Of a DNA stretch of 64,000 nucleotides, positions 43,111-51,801 are shown in pieces. Source of the DNA: Streptomyces tsukubensis (GTDB taxonomy: Bacteria; Actinomycetota; Actinomycetes; Streptomycetales; Streptomycetaceae); the NCBI RefSeq assembly GCF_003932715.1, contig NZ_CP020700.1, positions 5,044,501-5,108,500 on the forward strand, written 5' to 3'. The first letter of the stretch is position 1; every line of letters begins with the position of its first letter. Under the pieces are notes generated by a model. The model saw only the letters and a list, made by a program, of their open reading frames with translations, was not told where the DNA came from and searched no databases. The position numbers and the translations under genes are program-made.

Positions 43111-43515
43111 TTAGAGCGGCAGAGCCTTGACCAGGCCGCCGATGACGGGCAGGTCCTGGAGTGCGGCGCCGTCGGCCAGCGGCCCGGTCACCAGATCCGT
43201 ACCGATCGGCTTGAAGTCGGCGATCTGGGTGGCGACCCCGTTCGCCAGCGGGTCGGTGCCCGTGCCCGCCAGCGGGTTCAGCTGGTGCTCCTTCAGATAG
43301 GCGATGCCCAGTACGGAGTTGGTGAGCGCGTCCGTGACCCCGGCGCCGGGGCCCGACAGGGCGCTGTCGAGCGCCTCGCCGCCGACGGGGAGGGTCACCG
43401 GGGCTGCCTGGGCGGCGCTGCCCGTACCGAGCGCGGCTGCGAATGCGGCGACGGTCAGCCCGGCGCTCACGGCGAGGCGCCGGGAGGTGGTCGAGTGGGG
43501 GGTCTGGGATGTCAT
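43111..43515 (-). CDS. Small secreted protein, 134 aa
   Basis: It starts at ATG 43515. A Sec signal (LAVSAGLTVAAFAAALG, then SAAQA) leads to a mature region of ~100 residues (VTLPVGGEALDSALSGP, NPLAGTGTDPLANGVATQI, FKPIGTDLVTGPLADG, LPVIGGLVKALPL). No known domain is evident. It shares composition and a G-T-D/P-L-A flavour with the exported protein at 33451-33831, and probably belongs to a family of small Streptomyces surface or secreted proteins. It is divergent from the uridine-kinase-like gene. Confidence 0.82.
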   Translation of the reverse strand: MTSQTPHSTTSRRLAVSAGLTVAAFAAALGTGSAAQAAPVTLPVGGEALDSALSGPGAGVTDALTNSVLGIAYLKEHQLNPLAGTGTDPLANGVATQIADFKPIGTDLVTGPLADGAALQDLPVIGGLVKALPL

Positions 43516-43640
43516 GGATTCCTGCCTGCGATCGCCTTGGGTGACGGTATCGGCACACAGCGTATTTGAAGGTGTGATTCCGGTTCCACCGCCCGCCCCG
43601 TGGGTCCCCTTCACGGGGCAATGCCTCACACTGGTGTTCC

Positions 43641-44357
43641 GTGACTGCCATCCCCGCCCAACCCTCGCCGACCACCCGTGTCCTGCTGCTCGCAGGCCCT
43701 TCCGGTTCCGGTAAGTCGTCCCTGGCCGCCCGGACCGGACTGCCGGTGCTCCGTCTCGACGACTTCTACAAGGACGGCGACGACCCCACCCTTCCGCTCG
43801 TCGAGGGCAGCGACGACATCGACTGGGACTCGCCCCGGTCGTGGGACGCGGACGCGGCGGTGGCCGCCGTCCAGGAGCTGTGCCGGACGGGGCGGACGGC
43901 CGTGCCGGTGTACGACATCTCCATCAGCGCCCGGGTCGGGCAGGACGCCTTCTCCGTGGGCCGGACGCCCCTGTTCGTCGCCGAGGGCATCTTCGCGGCG
44001 GACATCGTGGCCCGCTGCCAGGACCTCGGGCTCCTCGCGGACGCGATCTGCCTGCGCGGACGCCCCTCCACGACCTTCCGCCGCCGGCTGCTGCGCGATC
44101 TCCGCGAGGGCCGCAAGTCGGTGCCGTTCCTGCTGCGGCGGGGCTGGCGCCTGATGCGCGCCGAGCGGGGCATCGTCAGCCGTCAGGCGGGGCTCGGCGC
44201 TCATCCCTGCGGCCGGGACGAGGCCCTCGGGCGGGTCGCCGCGGCCGCCGCGGGCCGCCACCGCCCGGCGGCGGGCCCCGCCGGGACGGCCGGTGCGCCG
44301 GTCCCGCCGCCCGCGGGCGCCGCCCTGGCCCCACGTACGGCAGAATCGGACGTATGA
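43641..44357 (+). CDS. Uridine kinase-like P-loop protein
   Basis: This 238-aa protein has a Walker A LLAGPSGSGKSSLAART, then LRLDDFYKDGDDPTLP and DIDWDSPRSWDADA, matching the uridine kinase/phosphoribulokinase fold. VAEGIFAADIVARC and the Arg-rich FRRRLLRDLREGRKSVPFL follow. It would phosphorylate uridine or cytidine with NTP, consistent with the nucleoside theme of the region. The Ala/Gly/Pro-rich C-terminus is not part of the fold. The GTG start lacks an obvious ribosome site. It is coupled by ATGA to the next gene. Confidence 0.85.
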   Translation: MTAIPAQPSPTTRVLLLAGPSGSGKSSLAARTGLPVLRLDDFYKDGDDPTLPLVEGSDDIDWDSPRSWDADAAVAAVQELCRTGRTAVPVYDISISARVGQDAFSVGRTPLFVAEGIFAADIVARCQDLGLLADAICLRGRPSTTFRRRLLRDLREGRKSVPFLLRRGWRLMRAERGIVSRQAGLGAHPCGRDEALGRVAAAAAGRHRPAAGPAGTAGAPVPPPAGAALAPRTAESDV

Positions 44358-44977
44358 GCAAGTCCGAGACCCCCACCGAGCCCACCTACGCCGACCGTGT
44401 CTTCCGGTCGCCCGCGGGCCTGGCCGGCGGTGTGCTGCTGCTGGCGCTGACGGTCTGGCTGGGCGCCGACGCCGTGATCCGGGGCTCCGGCCTGACGCCG
44501 CTCTTCGCCATCGCGGTCGTCCTCGTCATCGTTCCGGTGGTCGTCGCGTTCACGCTGCGCCCCGCGGTCTTCGTCAACGACGACCGGATCCGGATCCGGA
44601 ACCCGTTCCGGACGGTCAGCGCGCCGTGGGGGCAAGTGGAGGGGGTCCGTTCCTCGTACTCCACGGAGATCGTCACCAAGGACGGTACGAAGTACCCGAT
44701 GTGGGCGGTCCCGGTCTCGCTGCGCCAGCGCAAGCGCGCCACCCGGCAGCAGGAGAAGCGCGACCGCGACCTGAGCCGCGGCCGCTCGGTGGACCCGGCC
44801 AACCCGGTCACTCCCGCCCAGGCCGACCGCACGGTCGCCGAACTCCGCGATTTCGTCACCGCCCGCGGCGCCGCGCCGACCGCCCAGGGCGAGACTTCGG
44901 TGACCTGGGCCTACGAGCTGTTCCTCCCGCTGGCGGCGGGCGCGGTGATGCTGGTCGTCCTGTTCGCGGTGCGGTAG
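44354..44977 (+). CDS. PH-domain membrane protein
   Basis: This 207-aa protein has two N-terminal membrane helices (GLAGGVLLLALTVWLGADAV, LFAIAVVLVIVPVVVAFTL) and a bacterial PH-like domain (FVNDDRIRIRNPFRTVSAPW, VEGVRSSYSTEIVTKDG). A charged cytoplasmic stretch and a C-terminal helix (LFLPLAAGAVMLVVLFAV) follow. It is widespread in Streptomyces with unknown function. Translation is coupled to the kinase-like gene by ATGA. Confidence 0.88.
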   Translation: MSKSETPTEPTYADRVFRSPAGLAGGVLLLALTVWLGADAVIRGSGLTPLFAIAVVLVIVPVVVAFTLRPAVFVNDDRIRIRNPFRTVSAPWGQVEGVRSSYSTEIVTKDGTKYPMWAVPVSLRQRKRATRQQEKRDRDLSRGRSVDPANPVTPAQADRTVAELRDFVTARGAAPTAQGETSVTWAYELFLPLAAGAVMLVVLFAVR

Positions 44978-44997
44978 CTCTCTCCCCTGTACGGCGA

Positions 44998-45027
44998 GGT
45001 CCCCGTCCGGTTACCCGGGCGGGGACC
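44998..45027. terminator. Terminator between PH-domain and MFS genes
   Basis: GGTCCCCG (44998-45005) pairs with CGGGGACC (45020-45027), the stem is extended by further G/C pairs inside, and GTGCCTTTT follows. It serves the convergent PH-domain and MFS genes. Confidence 0.75.
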
Positions 45028-45062
45028 GTGCCTTTTCCGGCGAGGTGCTCCCGCGCCGCTTC

Positions 45063-46250
45063 TCAGGCGCCCTCCGGTCGGGCGTGCCGGTGAGGTGCCC
45101 CGGCCCGCCCCCGGTCGGCCACCCAGACGGCCAGCGCGCAGGCCGCGAACCCGGCACCGAGGAGGCTGGAGCCCGGCCAGCCGTGGGCGGTGAAGACGGC
45201 GGTGGTCGCGGCCGCGCCCAGGGCGGAACCGAGCGCGTAGAAGACCATGTAGCCGCCGATGACGCTGCTGAGGCGATCCGGATGCGCGGCCGTCAGCAGG
45301 TGCTGGTTGCTCACGTGCACCGCCTGGACCGCGAAGTCGAGGAGCACGATCCCGGCGACCAGGAGCCACAGCGACCACGGCAGCTGCGCGATCGCCGCCC
45401 AGGAGAGGACGAGCAGCGCGAGCGCGAGCCCGGTCACCGGCACCGCCCGCCCCGCGTCCGCCCACCGCCCCGCGCGCGCCGCCCCGAGTGCGCCGACGAG
45501 ACCGGCGAGGCCGAACAGTCCGATCCCGCTCTCGCCCAGCCGCCACGGCGTGTCCGTCAGCGGCAGGGACAGCCCGCTCCACAGGGTGCCGAACGACGCG
45601 AACAGGAAGAACGCGATGAGCCCGCGGCTCAGGAAGACGCGCTCCCCGAACAGTCCGCCCAGCGAGGCGACGGCCCGGACGTATCCCGCGGGCCTGCCGG
45701 GGCGTTCCTCCGGCGGCAGTACGGCGAGGACGAGGGCCGCGAGCCCGAACGACAGGGCCGCCAGTACGGCGTAGACGCTCCGCCAGCCCCACACCTCGGC
45801 GAGCGCGCCGGTCACGAACCGCGCGCCCAGGATGCCGACCACCACGCCCGAGGTCACGACGCCGATGTTCCGTCCGCGTTCGGCGGGCGGCGAGACCGAG
45901 GCGGCGTAGGCCACCGTGGTCTGGACGACGACCGCGAACAGCCCTGCCGTCGCGAGCCCCGCGAACGCCGTGCGGGCGCCGGGCGCCGTGGCCGTCAGGG
46001 CCAGGCCCGCCGCGGTGACCGCCAGCTGCACGGCGATCAGCCGCCGCCGGTCGGTCACATCGCCCAGCGGCACCAGCAGGATCAGCCCGGCCAGATAGCC
46101 GAACTGGCCGGCCGCGACGATCCACCCGGTGAACTCCGCCGGTACGCCCAGATCGCGTCCCATCGGCTCCAGAACCGGCTGCGCGGCATAGATGCCCGCC
46201 ACCGCGACACCGCAGACCACCGCGAGGAGCAGCCGCAGCCGTGCGTCCAT
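45063..46250 (-). CDS. MFS transporter
   Basis: About 395 aa from ATG 46250 (ribosome site GGAGGGTGAG); the frame allows 13 more residues. It has twelve membrane segments, with VPLGDVTDRRRLIAVQL as motif A and VVTSGVVVGILGARFVTGAL after helix 4. It belongs to the drug/metabolite efflux type similar to YgaY/YtbD. It is divergent from an HxlR regulator with an operator-like repeat between them, suggesting efflux induced by an unknown compound. Confidence 0.9.
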   Translation of the reverse strand: MDARLRLLLAVVCGVAVAGIYAAQPVLEPMGRDLGVPAEFTGWIVAAGQFGYLAGLILLVPLGDVTDRRRLIAVQLAVTAAGLALTATAPGARTAFAGLATAGLFAVVVQTTVAYAASVSPPAERGRNIGVVTSGVVVGILGARFVTGALAEVWGWRSVYAVLAALSFGLAALVLAVLPPEERPGRPAGYVRAVASLGGLFGERVFLSRGLIAFFLFASFGTLWSGLSLPLTDTPWRLGESGIGLFGLAGLVGALGAARAGRWADAGRAVPVTGLALALLVLSWAAIAQLPWSLWLLVAGIVLLDFAVQAVHVSNQHLLTAAHPDRLSSVIGGYMVFYALGSALGAAATTAVFTAHGWPGSSLLGAGFAACALAVWVADRGRAGAPHRHARPEGA

Positions 46251-46265
46251 CGCGCTCACCCTCCA

Positions 46266-46325
46266 AATGAGTAGCGGAATGCAACTCATTGACCGTAGGG
46301 CATGATGGTTTCAATCTGCAACTCA
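46266..46325. promoter_or_regulatory. HxlR-type operator region
   Basis: AATGAGT (46266-46272) and ACTCATT (46284-46290) form an inverted repeat. GCAACTCA occurs directly repeated at 46281-46288 and 46318-46325. The region lies between the divergent MFS and HxlR genes and is AT-rich relative to its surroundings. Confidence 0.55.
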
Positions 46326-46369
46326 CCTGCGGCTCGCCCGCAGCTCATCCGCCACTCGACGGGAGTGTC

Positions 46370-46828
46370 ATGCCGACTGCCGGTGCACGCGCCTCGAACC
46401 CCGACTGGACCGATCCCGAATGCCCCGTCGCCCGCACCCTCGACCTCGTCGGCGACCGGTGGAGCCTGCTCGTCGTGCGCGACGCGATGGACGGGGCACG
46501 GTCGTTCACCGAGTTCCAGCGGCGCACCGGCATCGCCCGCAACATCCTCAGCGACCGCCTCCGCAAGCTCACCGCCCACGGGCTCCTCGCCCAGCGCACC
46601 GCGCCCTCGGGCCGCCGTCAGGAGTATGTGCTCACCGACGCGGGCCGCGACCTCTTCCCGGTCGTCCTCACGCTCCGGCAGTGGGGGGAGCGTCACGCCT
46701 TCGCCCCCGGCGAGAGCCGTTCCGCCCTGGTCGACCGGCACGGCACACCCGTGCCGGAGCTGGTGCCGTCCGGCGCCGACGGCACGCCCCTCGACGCCGA
46801 CACCACCGAGGTGCGGAAGGCCCGGTAG
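46370..46828 (+). CDS. HxlR-family transcriptional regulator
   Basis: This 152-aa winged-helix protein has CPVARTLDLVGDRWSLLVVR, RSFTEFQRRTGIARNILSDR, LRKLTAHGLLAQR and YVLTDAGRDLFPVVLTLRQW, the complete HxlR pattern, with one Cys near the N-terminus in the position used for redox sensing by some members. ATG 46370 is preferred over the longer frame because GGGAG precedes it. It probably controls the divergent MFS gene. Confidence 0.92.
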   Translation: MPTAGARASNPDWTDPECPVARTLDLVGDRWSLLVVRDAMDGARSFTEFQRRTGIARNILSDRLRKLTAHGLLAQRTAPSGRRQEYVLTDAGRDLFPVVLTLRQWGERHAFAPGESRSALVDRHGTPVPELVPSGADGTPLDADTTEVRKAR

Positions 46829-46851
46829 CTCCGGTGGAGGCCGGGCACCGG

Positions 46852-48069
46852 CTACGGCGGTCCCGGCCAGATCAGCAGCATGTAGGCGCTCAGCCAGGTC
46901 GACAGCAGACCGGCCGAGACCAGGACCACCAGCAGACGGTCCCGGGCCGCGCGGGCCAGGGAGACGGCCAGCGGCAGCAGCAGAGGGAAGGCCGGGAGGA
47001 GGAAGCGGGCGCGCGGGAAGTAGACGCCCGCACTGCCCAGCACGACCACCAGCATCGCACCCGTGAAGACCAGCAGCACCAGCGGCTGGCGGTCCGTCAG
47101 GGAGAGGACGTACATCACCACCGCCAGCACCAGACAGGCCGAGACCGCCAGCACGAACAGATGGGGGCGGGGTTCGTAGACGAGCTGCTGGCGCAGTTCC
47201 AGCAGGGTCGCCCGGCCGCCGTCCCACTCGTTCTTCCAGAGCCGCTGGACCGCGAAGTAGCCGTCCGGGCGGCCGACCCGGGCACCCACCCAGGCGACAT
47301 AGCCCAGCCACCCCACGGGGGCCAGGAGCGCCCCTGCGAGCGCCCGTGGACACCGGGTCCGGCGGGCCGCCAGCAGGCCCGTCAGGGTGATCGCCGCCGC
47401 CAGGGCGATCCCCGTGGGGCGGGTGAGGCCCGCGAGGGAGGCGAGCAGTCCGGCGGCGACCCAGCGGTCGGTCAGCGCGGCGTACAGCGACCAGGCGCAC
47501 AAGGCCGTGAACAGCGACTCCGTATAGCCGGTCCACTGCACCGCCGCGACCGGCAGCAGCCCCCACAGGACCGCCAGCAGCGTGCCCGTCCGATGGCCGT
47601 GCAGCCGTGCCCCGACCGCGTACACCCCCCAGGCGGCGACGAACGAGCAGCCGACCGCCAGCAGCAGGCCCGCCGAAGCGGGGGAGCCGGGCACGACCGC
47701 CGCGAGCCCTTTGACCAGCAGCGGGTAGAGGGGAAAGAAGGCGAGGTTGTTGGCGTTGACCGCGGTGCCCAGCTCGTCGGCGTAGCCGTGCGCCGCGATG
47801 CCCAGGTACCAGTTGGAGTCCCAGGACGTCGCCAGCGTCGGCCACACCCCGTGCCCCTTGGCGTGCGCCAGCTGTGCCAGGAACGCCAGCCCCGCCAGCC
47901 GTACCAGCAGATATCCCGCGAGCGCCGGGGCCGCCGCCCGCAGCGAGCGGAGCACCGAGCGCAGCACCGGCCCGCCGCGGGCCCCCGGCGCGGGGCCGCG
48001 GCCGGGCGCGGGCGGCGGGCGGGAGGCGGGGACGTACGCGCGCGCGGTCGCTGAGGAGGACAACGGCAC
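46852..48069 (-). CDS. Membrane mannosyltransferase-like protein (PIG-V/GT family)
   Basis: This 405-aa protein with about ten membrane segments has features of PIG-V-type glycosyltransferases: TSWDSNWYLGIAAHGYA carries the D in the first loop, NLAFFPLYPLLVKGLA follows, then VQWTGYTESLFTALCAWSLY, LASLAGLTRPTGIALA and RFLLPAFPLLLPLA. It is thought to use polyprenyl-linked sugars to modify lipids or proteins on the outer face of the membrane. A decayed relative of its C-terminus lies at 12728-13122. The Pro/Ala-rich first ~35 residues may not be translated if a later start is used. Confidence 0.85.
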   Translation of the reverse strand: MPLSSSATARAYVPASRPPPAPGRGPAPGARGGPVLRSVLRSLRAAAPALAGYLLVRLAGLAFLAQLAHAKGHGVWPTLATSWDSNWYLGIAAHGYADELGTAVNANNLAFFPLYPLLVKGLAAVVPGSPASAGLLLAVGCSFVAAWGVYAVGARLHGHRTGTLLAVLWGLLPVAAVQWTGYTESLFTALCAWSLYAALTDRWVAAGLLASLAGLTRPTGIALAAAITLTGLLAARRTRCPRALAGALLAPVGWLGYVAWVGARVGRPDGYFAVQRLWKNEWDGGRATLLELRQQLVYEPRPHLFVLAVSACLVLAVVMYVLSLTDRQPLVLLVFTGAMLVVVLGSAGVYFPRARFLLPAFPLLLPLAVSLARAARDRLLVVLVSAGLLSTWLSAYMLLIWPGPP

Positions 48070-48162
48070 TGCTCCTGGTGGCTCGGCGCGCCCCGGCGGA
48101 CGCTACCGGCCCACCATTGCCCGGAGCGCGGCGGCCCGGGTGCGGTCCGCCGCGACGGCATA

Positions 48163-48202
48163 ACAGGAATCACCCGTGCGGGGCAGCACGGGTGATTCCT
48201 GT
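48163..48202 (-). terminator. 17-bp perfect stem-loop after phospho-sugar mutase
   Basis: Arms 48163-48179 and 48186-48202 (ACAGGAATCACCCGTGC and its complement) enclose a 6-nt loop. It lies ~60 bp downstream of the minus-strand mutase stop. There is no long U-tract, but the stem is very stable. Confidence 0.75.
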
Positions 48203-48211
48203 ACGAAATAT

Positions 48212-48259
48212 GTTCCCTTACGGGTTCCCTTGCAGGTTCCTTTACGGATTCCTTTACGG
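48212..48259. repeat. 12-bp tandem repeat, four copies
   Basis: Consecutive units are GTTCCCTTACGG, GTTCCCTTGCAG, GTTCCTTTACGG and ATTCCTTTACGG. The array runs from next to the terminator stem up to the mutase stop codon. Confidence 0.9.
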
Positions 48260-48260
48260 G

Positions 48261-49934
48261 TCAGATGCCCGCGGCCGTCGCGAAGTCCGCCTTCAGCGCC
48301 GCCAGCACCTCCGCCGCCCGCACCCGTGCCGTCTCCAGGCCCGCGTGGTCACCGACCGGGACCACGACCTCCAGATAGCACTTCAGCTTCGGCTCCGTAC
48401 CGCTCGGGCGGACGATCACCCGCGCCCGGTAGGCGCCGTCGAGGTGGTAGCGGAGGCCGTCCGTCGGCGGCAGCGCCTCGCTGCCCTCGGCCAGATCCTC
48501 CGCACGGGTGACGGCCAGACCGGCGAGCTCCGCCGGGGGCGCCGTCCGCAGCCGGGCCATCGCGTCCGCGATCACCCCGAGGTCCTCCACCCGGACCGAG
48601 AGCTGGTCCGTGGCGTGCAGCCCGTGCTCGACCGCCAGATCGTCCAGCAGGTCGGTCAGGGTGCGGCCCTCCTCCTTGAGGACCGAAGCCAGCTCGGTGA
48701 TCAGCAGCGCGGCGGTGATGCCGTCCTTGTCCCGGACGCCTTCCGGGTCGACGCAGTAGCCGAGGGCCTCCTCGTAGCCGTACCGCAGACCGTCCACCCG
48801 GGCGATCCACTTGAAGCCGGTCAGGGTCTCCTCGTAGGGCAGCCCCGCCGCCTCGGCGATCCGGCCCAGCAGCGACGACGACACGATCGACTCGGCGAAC
48901 GTGCCGCGCGCGCCGGAGCGGACCAGATGCGCCGCGAGCAGCGCCCCGACCTCGTCGCCGCGGAGCATCCGCCAGTCGCCCTCATGGGGGACGGCGACGG
49001 CGCAGCGGTCGGCGTCCGGATCGTTGGCGATCACCAGATCGGGCCGCTCCCGGCGGGCGGCCGCGAAGGAGAGGTCCATCGCGCCCGGCTCCTCCGGATT
49101 GGGGAACGCGACCGTCGGGAACGCCGGATCGGGATCGGCCTGCTCGGCGACGGGTACGGGGGCGGGGAAGCCCGCCCGCGCGAACGCCGCCTCCAGCACC
49201 GGCCGGCCCACGCCGTGCATCGCCGTGTAGACCGTCCGGGCGGTGCGCGGCGAGCCGGGCGTCAGGACCGCGTCCGTACGCTCCAGATACGCGGCGAGCA
49301 CCTCGTCGCCCAGGATCTCCCAGCCGGAGCCCGCGAGCGGCACGTCGTGCAGGCTCGCCACCGCGTCGATCTCCGCCGCGATCCCGCTGTCCGCGGGCGG
49401 CACGATCTGCGAACCGTCGCCCAGATACACCTTGTAGCCGTTGTCGCGCGGCGGGTTGTGGGAGGCCGTGACCTCCACCCCGGCGACCGCGCCCAGCTGC
49501 CGTATGGCGAAGGCGAGGACGGGCGTCGGCAGCGGCCGCGGCAGGACGGCGGCCCGCAGGCCCGCCCCGACCATCACGGCCGCCGTGTCCCGGGCGAAGT
49601 CGGCGGACTTGTAGCGGGCGTCGTAGCCGACGACGACCAGCCCGTCGCCCTGCCCCTCGGCCTTGAGATAGGCGGCGAGACCGGCGGCCGCGCGGATCAC
49701 GACCGCCCGGTTCATCCGCATCGGCCCGGCGCCCAGCTCGCCCCGGAGCCCGGCGGTGCCGAACTGGAGCGTGCCGGAGAAACGCGCCGCGAGGGCGGCC
49801 GGGTCGCCGCCCTCCCTGACGCCGTCGAGGAGCTTCGCCAGCTCCTCGCGGGTGTCGGGGTCGGGGTCCTCGGCGAGCCAGCTCTCGGCCCGCCCGATCA
49901 GGTCCTCAAGGTCCCGGTCGAGATCCTGCTGCAC
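48261..49934 (-). CDS. Phospho-sugar mutase (alpha-phosphohexomutase family)
   Basis: This 557-aa enzyme has the phosphoserine loop VEVTASHNPPRDNGYKVY, the metal loop NDPDADRCAVAVP, the sugar loop near GYCVDPEGVRDKDG and the phosphate loop VIVRPSGTEPKLKCYLEV. FGTAGLRGELGAGPMRMN lies near the N-terminus. The long form matches PgcA/PGM2-type enzymes, which act on glucose-1-phosphate or, in some members, pentose-1-phosphates. Its position 42 bp after pnp on the same strand suggests it isomerises (deoxy)ribose-1-phosphate to the 5-phosphate, filling the role of phosphopentomutase. That role is inferred. Confidence 0.92.
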   Translation of the reverse strand: MQQDLDRDLEDLIGRAESWLAEDPDPDTREELAKLLDGVREGGDPAALAARFSGTLQFGTAGLRGELGAGPMRMNRAVVIRAAAGLAAYLKAEGQGDGLVVVGYDARYKSADFARDTAAVMVGAGLRAAVLPRPLPTPVLAFAIRQLGAVAGVEVTASHNPPRDNGYKVYLGDGSQIVPPADSGIAAEIDAVASLHDVPLAGSGWEILGDEVLAAYLERTDAVLTPGSPRTARTVYTAMHGVGRPVLEAAFARAGFPAPVPVAEQADPDPAFPTVAFPNPEEPGAMDLSFAAARRERPDLVIANDPDADRCAVAVPHEGDWRMLRGDEVGALLAAHLVRSGARGTFAESIVSSSLLGRIAEAAGLPYEETLTGFKWIARVDGLRYGYEEALGYCVDPEGVRDKDGITAALLITELASVLKEEGRTLTDLLDDLAVEHGLHATDQLSVRVEDLGVIADAMARLRTAPPAELAGLAVTRAEDLAEGSEALPPTDGLRYHLDGAYRARVIVRPSGTEPKLKCYLEVVVPVGDHAGLETARVRAAEVLAALKADFATAAGI

Positions 49935-49976
49935 GGTCGGATCAGCCTCTCGTCGCGTCGGTCGGGTGGGTCGGGC

Positions 49977-50807
49977 TCAGATCCGGGACAGTACCCGGGT
50001 CAGCAGCTCGCCCATCCGGGCCGCCGAGTCACGGCCGGCCTGGAGGACCTCTTCGTGGTTGAGGGGCTCGCCCGACATGCCCGCCGCCAGATTGGTGACC
50101 AGGGAGATGCCCAGCACCTCGGCGCCCGCCTCACGGGCCGCGATGGCCTCCAGGACGGTCGACATGCCGACCAGGTCGCCGCCGATCGTCCGGACCATCC
50201 GGATCTCGGCGGGGGTCTCGTAGTGCGGGCCGGTGACCTGCACATAGACACCCTCCTCCAGGGAGGGGTCGATCTCCTTGCAGAGCGACCGCAGGCGCGG
50301 CGAGTACAGATCGGTGAGGTCGACGAAGTTCGCGCCGACGATCGGGGAGGTGGCGGTGAGGTTGATGTGGTCGCTGATCAGGACCGGCTGGCCGGGGCGC
50401 ATGCCCTCGCGGAGCCCGCCGCAGCCGTTGGTCAGGACGACCGTCTTGCAGCCCGCGGCGACCGCGGTCCGCACCCCGTGGGCGACGGCGGCGACGCCCC
50501 GGCCCTCGTAGTAGTGCGTACGGCCGAGGAAGACGAGGGCGCGCTTGTCGCCGATGCGGTACGAGCGGACCCGGCCGCCGTGCCCCTCGACGGCGGGCGG
50601 CGGGAAGCCCGGCAGCTCGGTGACCGGGAACTCGGCCTCGGGCGCGCCGAGCGCCTCGGCCGCCGGGGCCCAGCCGGAGCCCATCACGAGGGCCACGTCG
50701 TGGGACTCGGCACCGGTCAGCTCGCGCAGCCGCGCGGCGGCGGCGTCCGCCAGGTCGTGGGGGGCGGCGGCACCGCCGTTGAGGTCCGGATTCACATGTG
50801 CGTTCAC
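49977..50807 (-). CDS. Purine-nucleoside phosphorylase
   Basis: This 276-aa trimeric-class (PNP/MTAP) enzyme has [73 protein letters not shown] and [20 protein letters not shown]. It splits inosine and guanosine (and the deoxy forms) into base plus pentose-1-phosphate. The GTG start at 50807 is 7 nt after TACCCT, without a ribosome site, so the gene is probably leaderless and shares its promoter layout with add. It forms a likely operon with the phospho-sugar mutase. Confidence 0.95.
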   Translation of the reverse strand: MNAHVNPDLNGGAAAPHDLADAAAARLRELTGAESHDVALVMGSGWAPAAEALGAPEAEFPVTELPGFPPPAVEGHGGRVRSYRIGDKRALVFLGRTHYYEGRGVAAVAHGVRTAVAAGCKTVVLTNGCGGLREGMRPGQPVLISDHINLTATSPIVGANFVDLTDLYSPRLRSLCKEIDPSLEEGVYVQVTGPHYETPAEIRMVRTIGGDLVGMSTVLEAIAAREAGAEVLGISLVTNLAAGMSGEPLNHEEVLQAGRDSAARMGELLTRVLSRI

Positions 50808-50814
50808 GCGAATG

Positions 50815-50844
50815 AGGGTAGCCGCAGATTCCCTACGCGCGTAG
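50815..50844 (-). promoter_or_regulatory. pnp promoter with CTACGCGCGTAG palindrome
   Basis: On the minus strand the perfect palindrome (50833-50844) precedes a TACCCT -10 box (50815-50820) by 12 nt, and the GTG follows 7 nt later. The 12-nt spacing is identical to that at add. Confidence 0.78.
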
Positions 50845-50973
50845 ATGATGGAGGTACGGACACCCGGATCGTTGTCTTGTCGTTTCCGACGAACGGATGG
50901 CGAACGGACGGCGAACGGGTGACAAACGGGTGACAGTGCGACGGCGAACGGGGGACGAACGGGCCCCCGGGGG

Positions 50974-51411
50974 TCAGCAGGGGCGCTTGCGCAGCTCCAT
51001 CACATAGTCGTGCGGCGCGCCCGCCGACTCCGCGGCATCCGCCAGCTCCCCCAGATAGCGGGCCGACGGCAGCCCGCCCTCGTAGCCGTTGAGCACGTAC
51101 ACCCAGGCCGGCTCCTCGCCGTCCAGGGTGTGCACCCGCACCCGCATCCGCCGGTAGATGTCGAGGCCGACGCCCTCCCAGCGGTCCATCGAGTCCTCGT
51201 CCATCGGGGCGATGTCGTAGAGCGCGACGAAGACCTGGGACCGCGGGGCCTCCACGATCGTGGCCAGCGCCCCCTCCCAGCCCATCTGCTCGCCGCCGAA
51301 CGTGAGCCGCCAGCCGTTCAGCCAGCCCGTGCCGCGCAGCGGGGAGTGCGGGGCGCGGCGGGTCATCAGCCGCGCGTCGAGGTTGCCGGCGTACGCGGCG
51401 TAGAGCGACAT
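50974..51411 (-). CDS. Gamma-glutamylcyclotransferase-fold protein
   Basis: This 145-aa protein has the GGCT opening motif [19 protein letters not shown], then [28 protein letters not shown] and [17 protein letters not shown], ending with [19 protein letters not shown]. The family releases 5-oxoproline from gamma-glutamyl peptides or amines. The G-N of the N-terminal motif (AYAGNLD) and an acidic residue in the E-D segment fit the active site. The start is ATG 51411, where the conserved motif begins. Confidence 0.87.
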   Translation of the reverse strand: MSLYAAYAGNLDARLMTRRAPHSPLRGTGWLNGWRLTFGGEQMGWEGALATIVEAPRSQVFVALYDIAPMDEDSMDRWEGVGLDIYRRMRVRVHTLDGEEPAWVYVLNGYEGGLPSARYLGELADAAESAGAPHDYVMELRKRPC

Positions 51412-51801
51412 GGGTTCGAGGGTACGGGAGGGGCACGGGTGGCCGCTTTTCCGAACGGGGACGGGTTCTTCCGGGCGGGTTCTCCGGCCGGTGCCCGGGC
51501 GGTGTCCCGGGCGGTGTCCCCGACCGTGCTTTGAACGGTGTTCCGGCCGGTGTTCCGGACGGCCCCGGGGCGCCCCGCCCGGACGCACCGCCGGGCCTTT
51601 CCAGGGCGTTCCCGGGCCTTTCCGGCAGCCGGGGGAGCGGTCGCGGGACAATCCGTGGCCCGGGCACGGAGCAGGTTGAAGCGTGCGGGACAATGGGGTA
51701 CGTACTCCAGTCCGGCGGGACGCACCACGGGGCCCGCCCGGCAGGCGCACCGGCCCACCCACCCGTACCCGGCAGCAACGAGAGCGCGAGGCGTAACCCC
51801 A
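51412..51801. other. Intergenic, repeat-rich, no gene
   Basis: This is 390 bp between divergent genes. It is dominated by imperfect repeats of GTGTTCCGG, GGCGGTGTCCC and CCGGGCCTTTCC. I see no convincing ORF or clear promoter box. Confidence 0.5.

Noticed and set aside
19868..50844. Palindrome as a DasR or other GntR-type site
   Set aside because: CTACGCGCGTAG does not resemble the dre consensus (TGGTCTAGACCA), and the associated genes are nucleoside, not aminosugar, genes.
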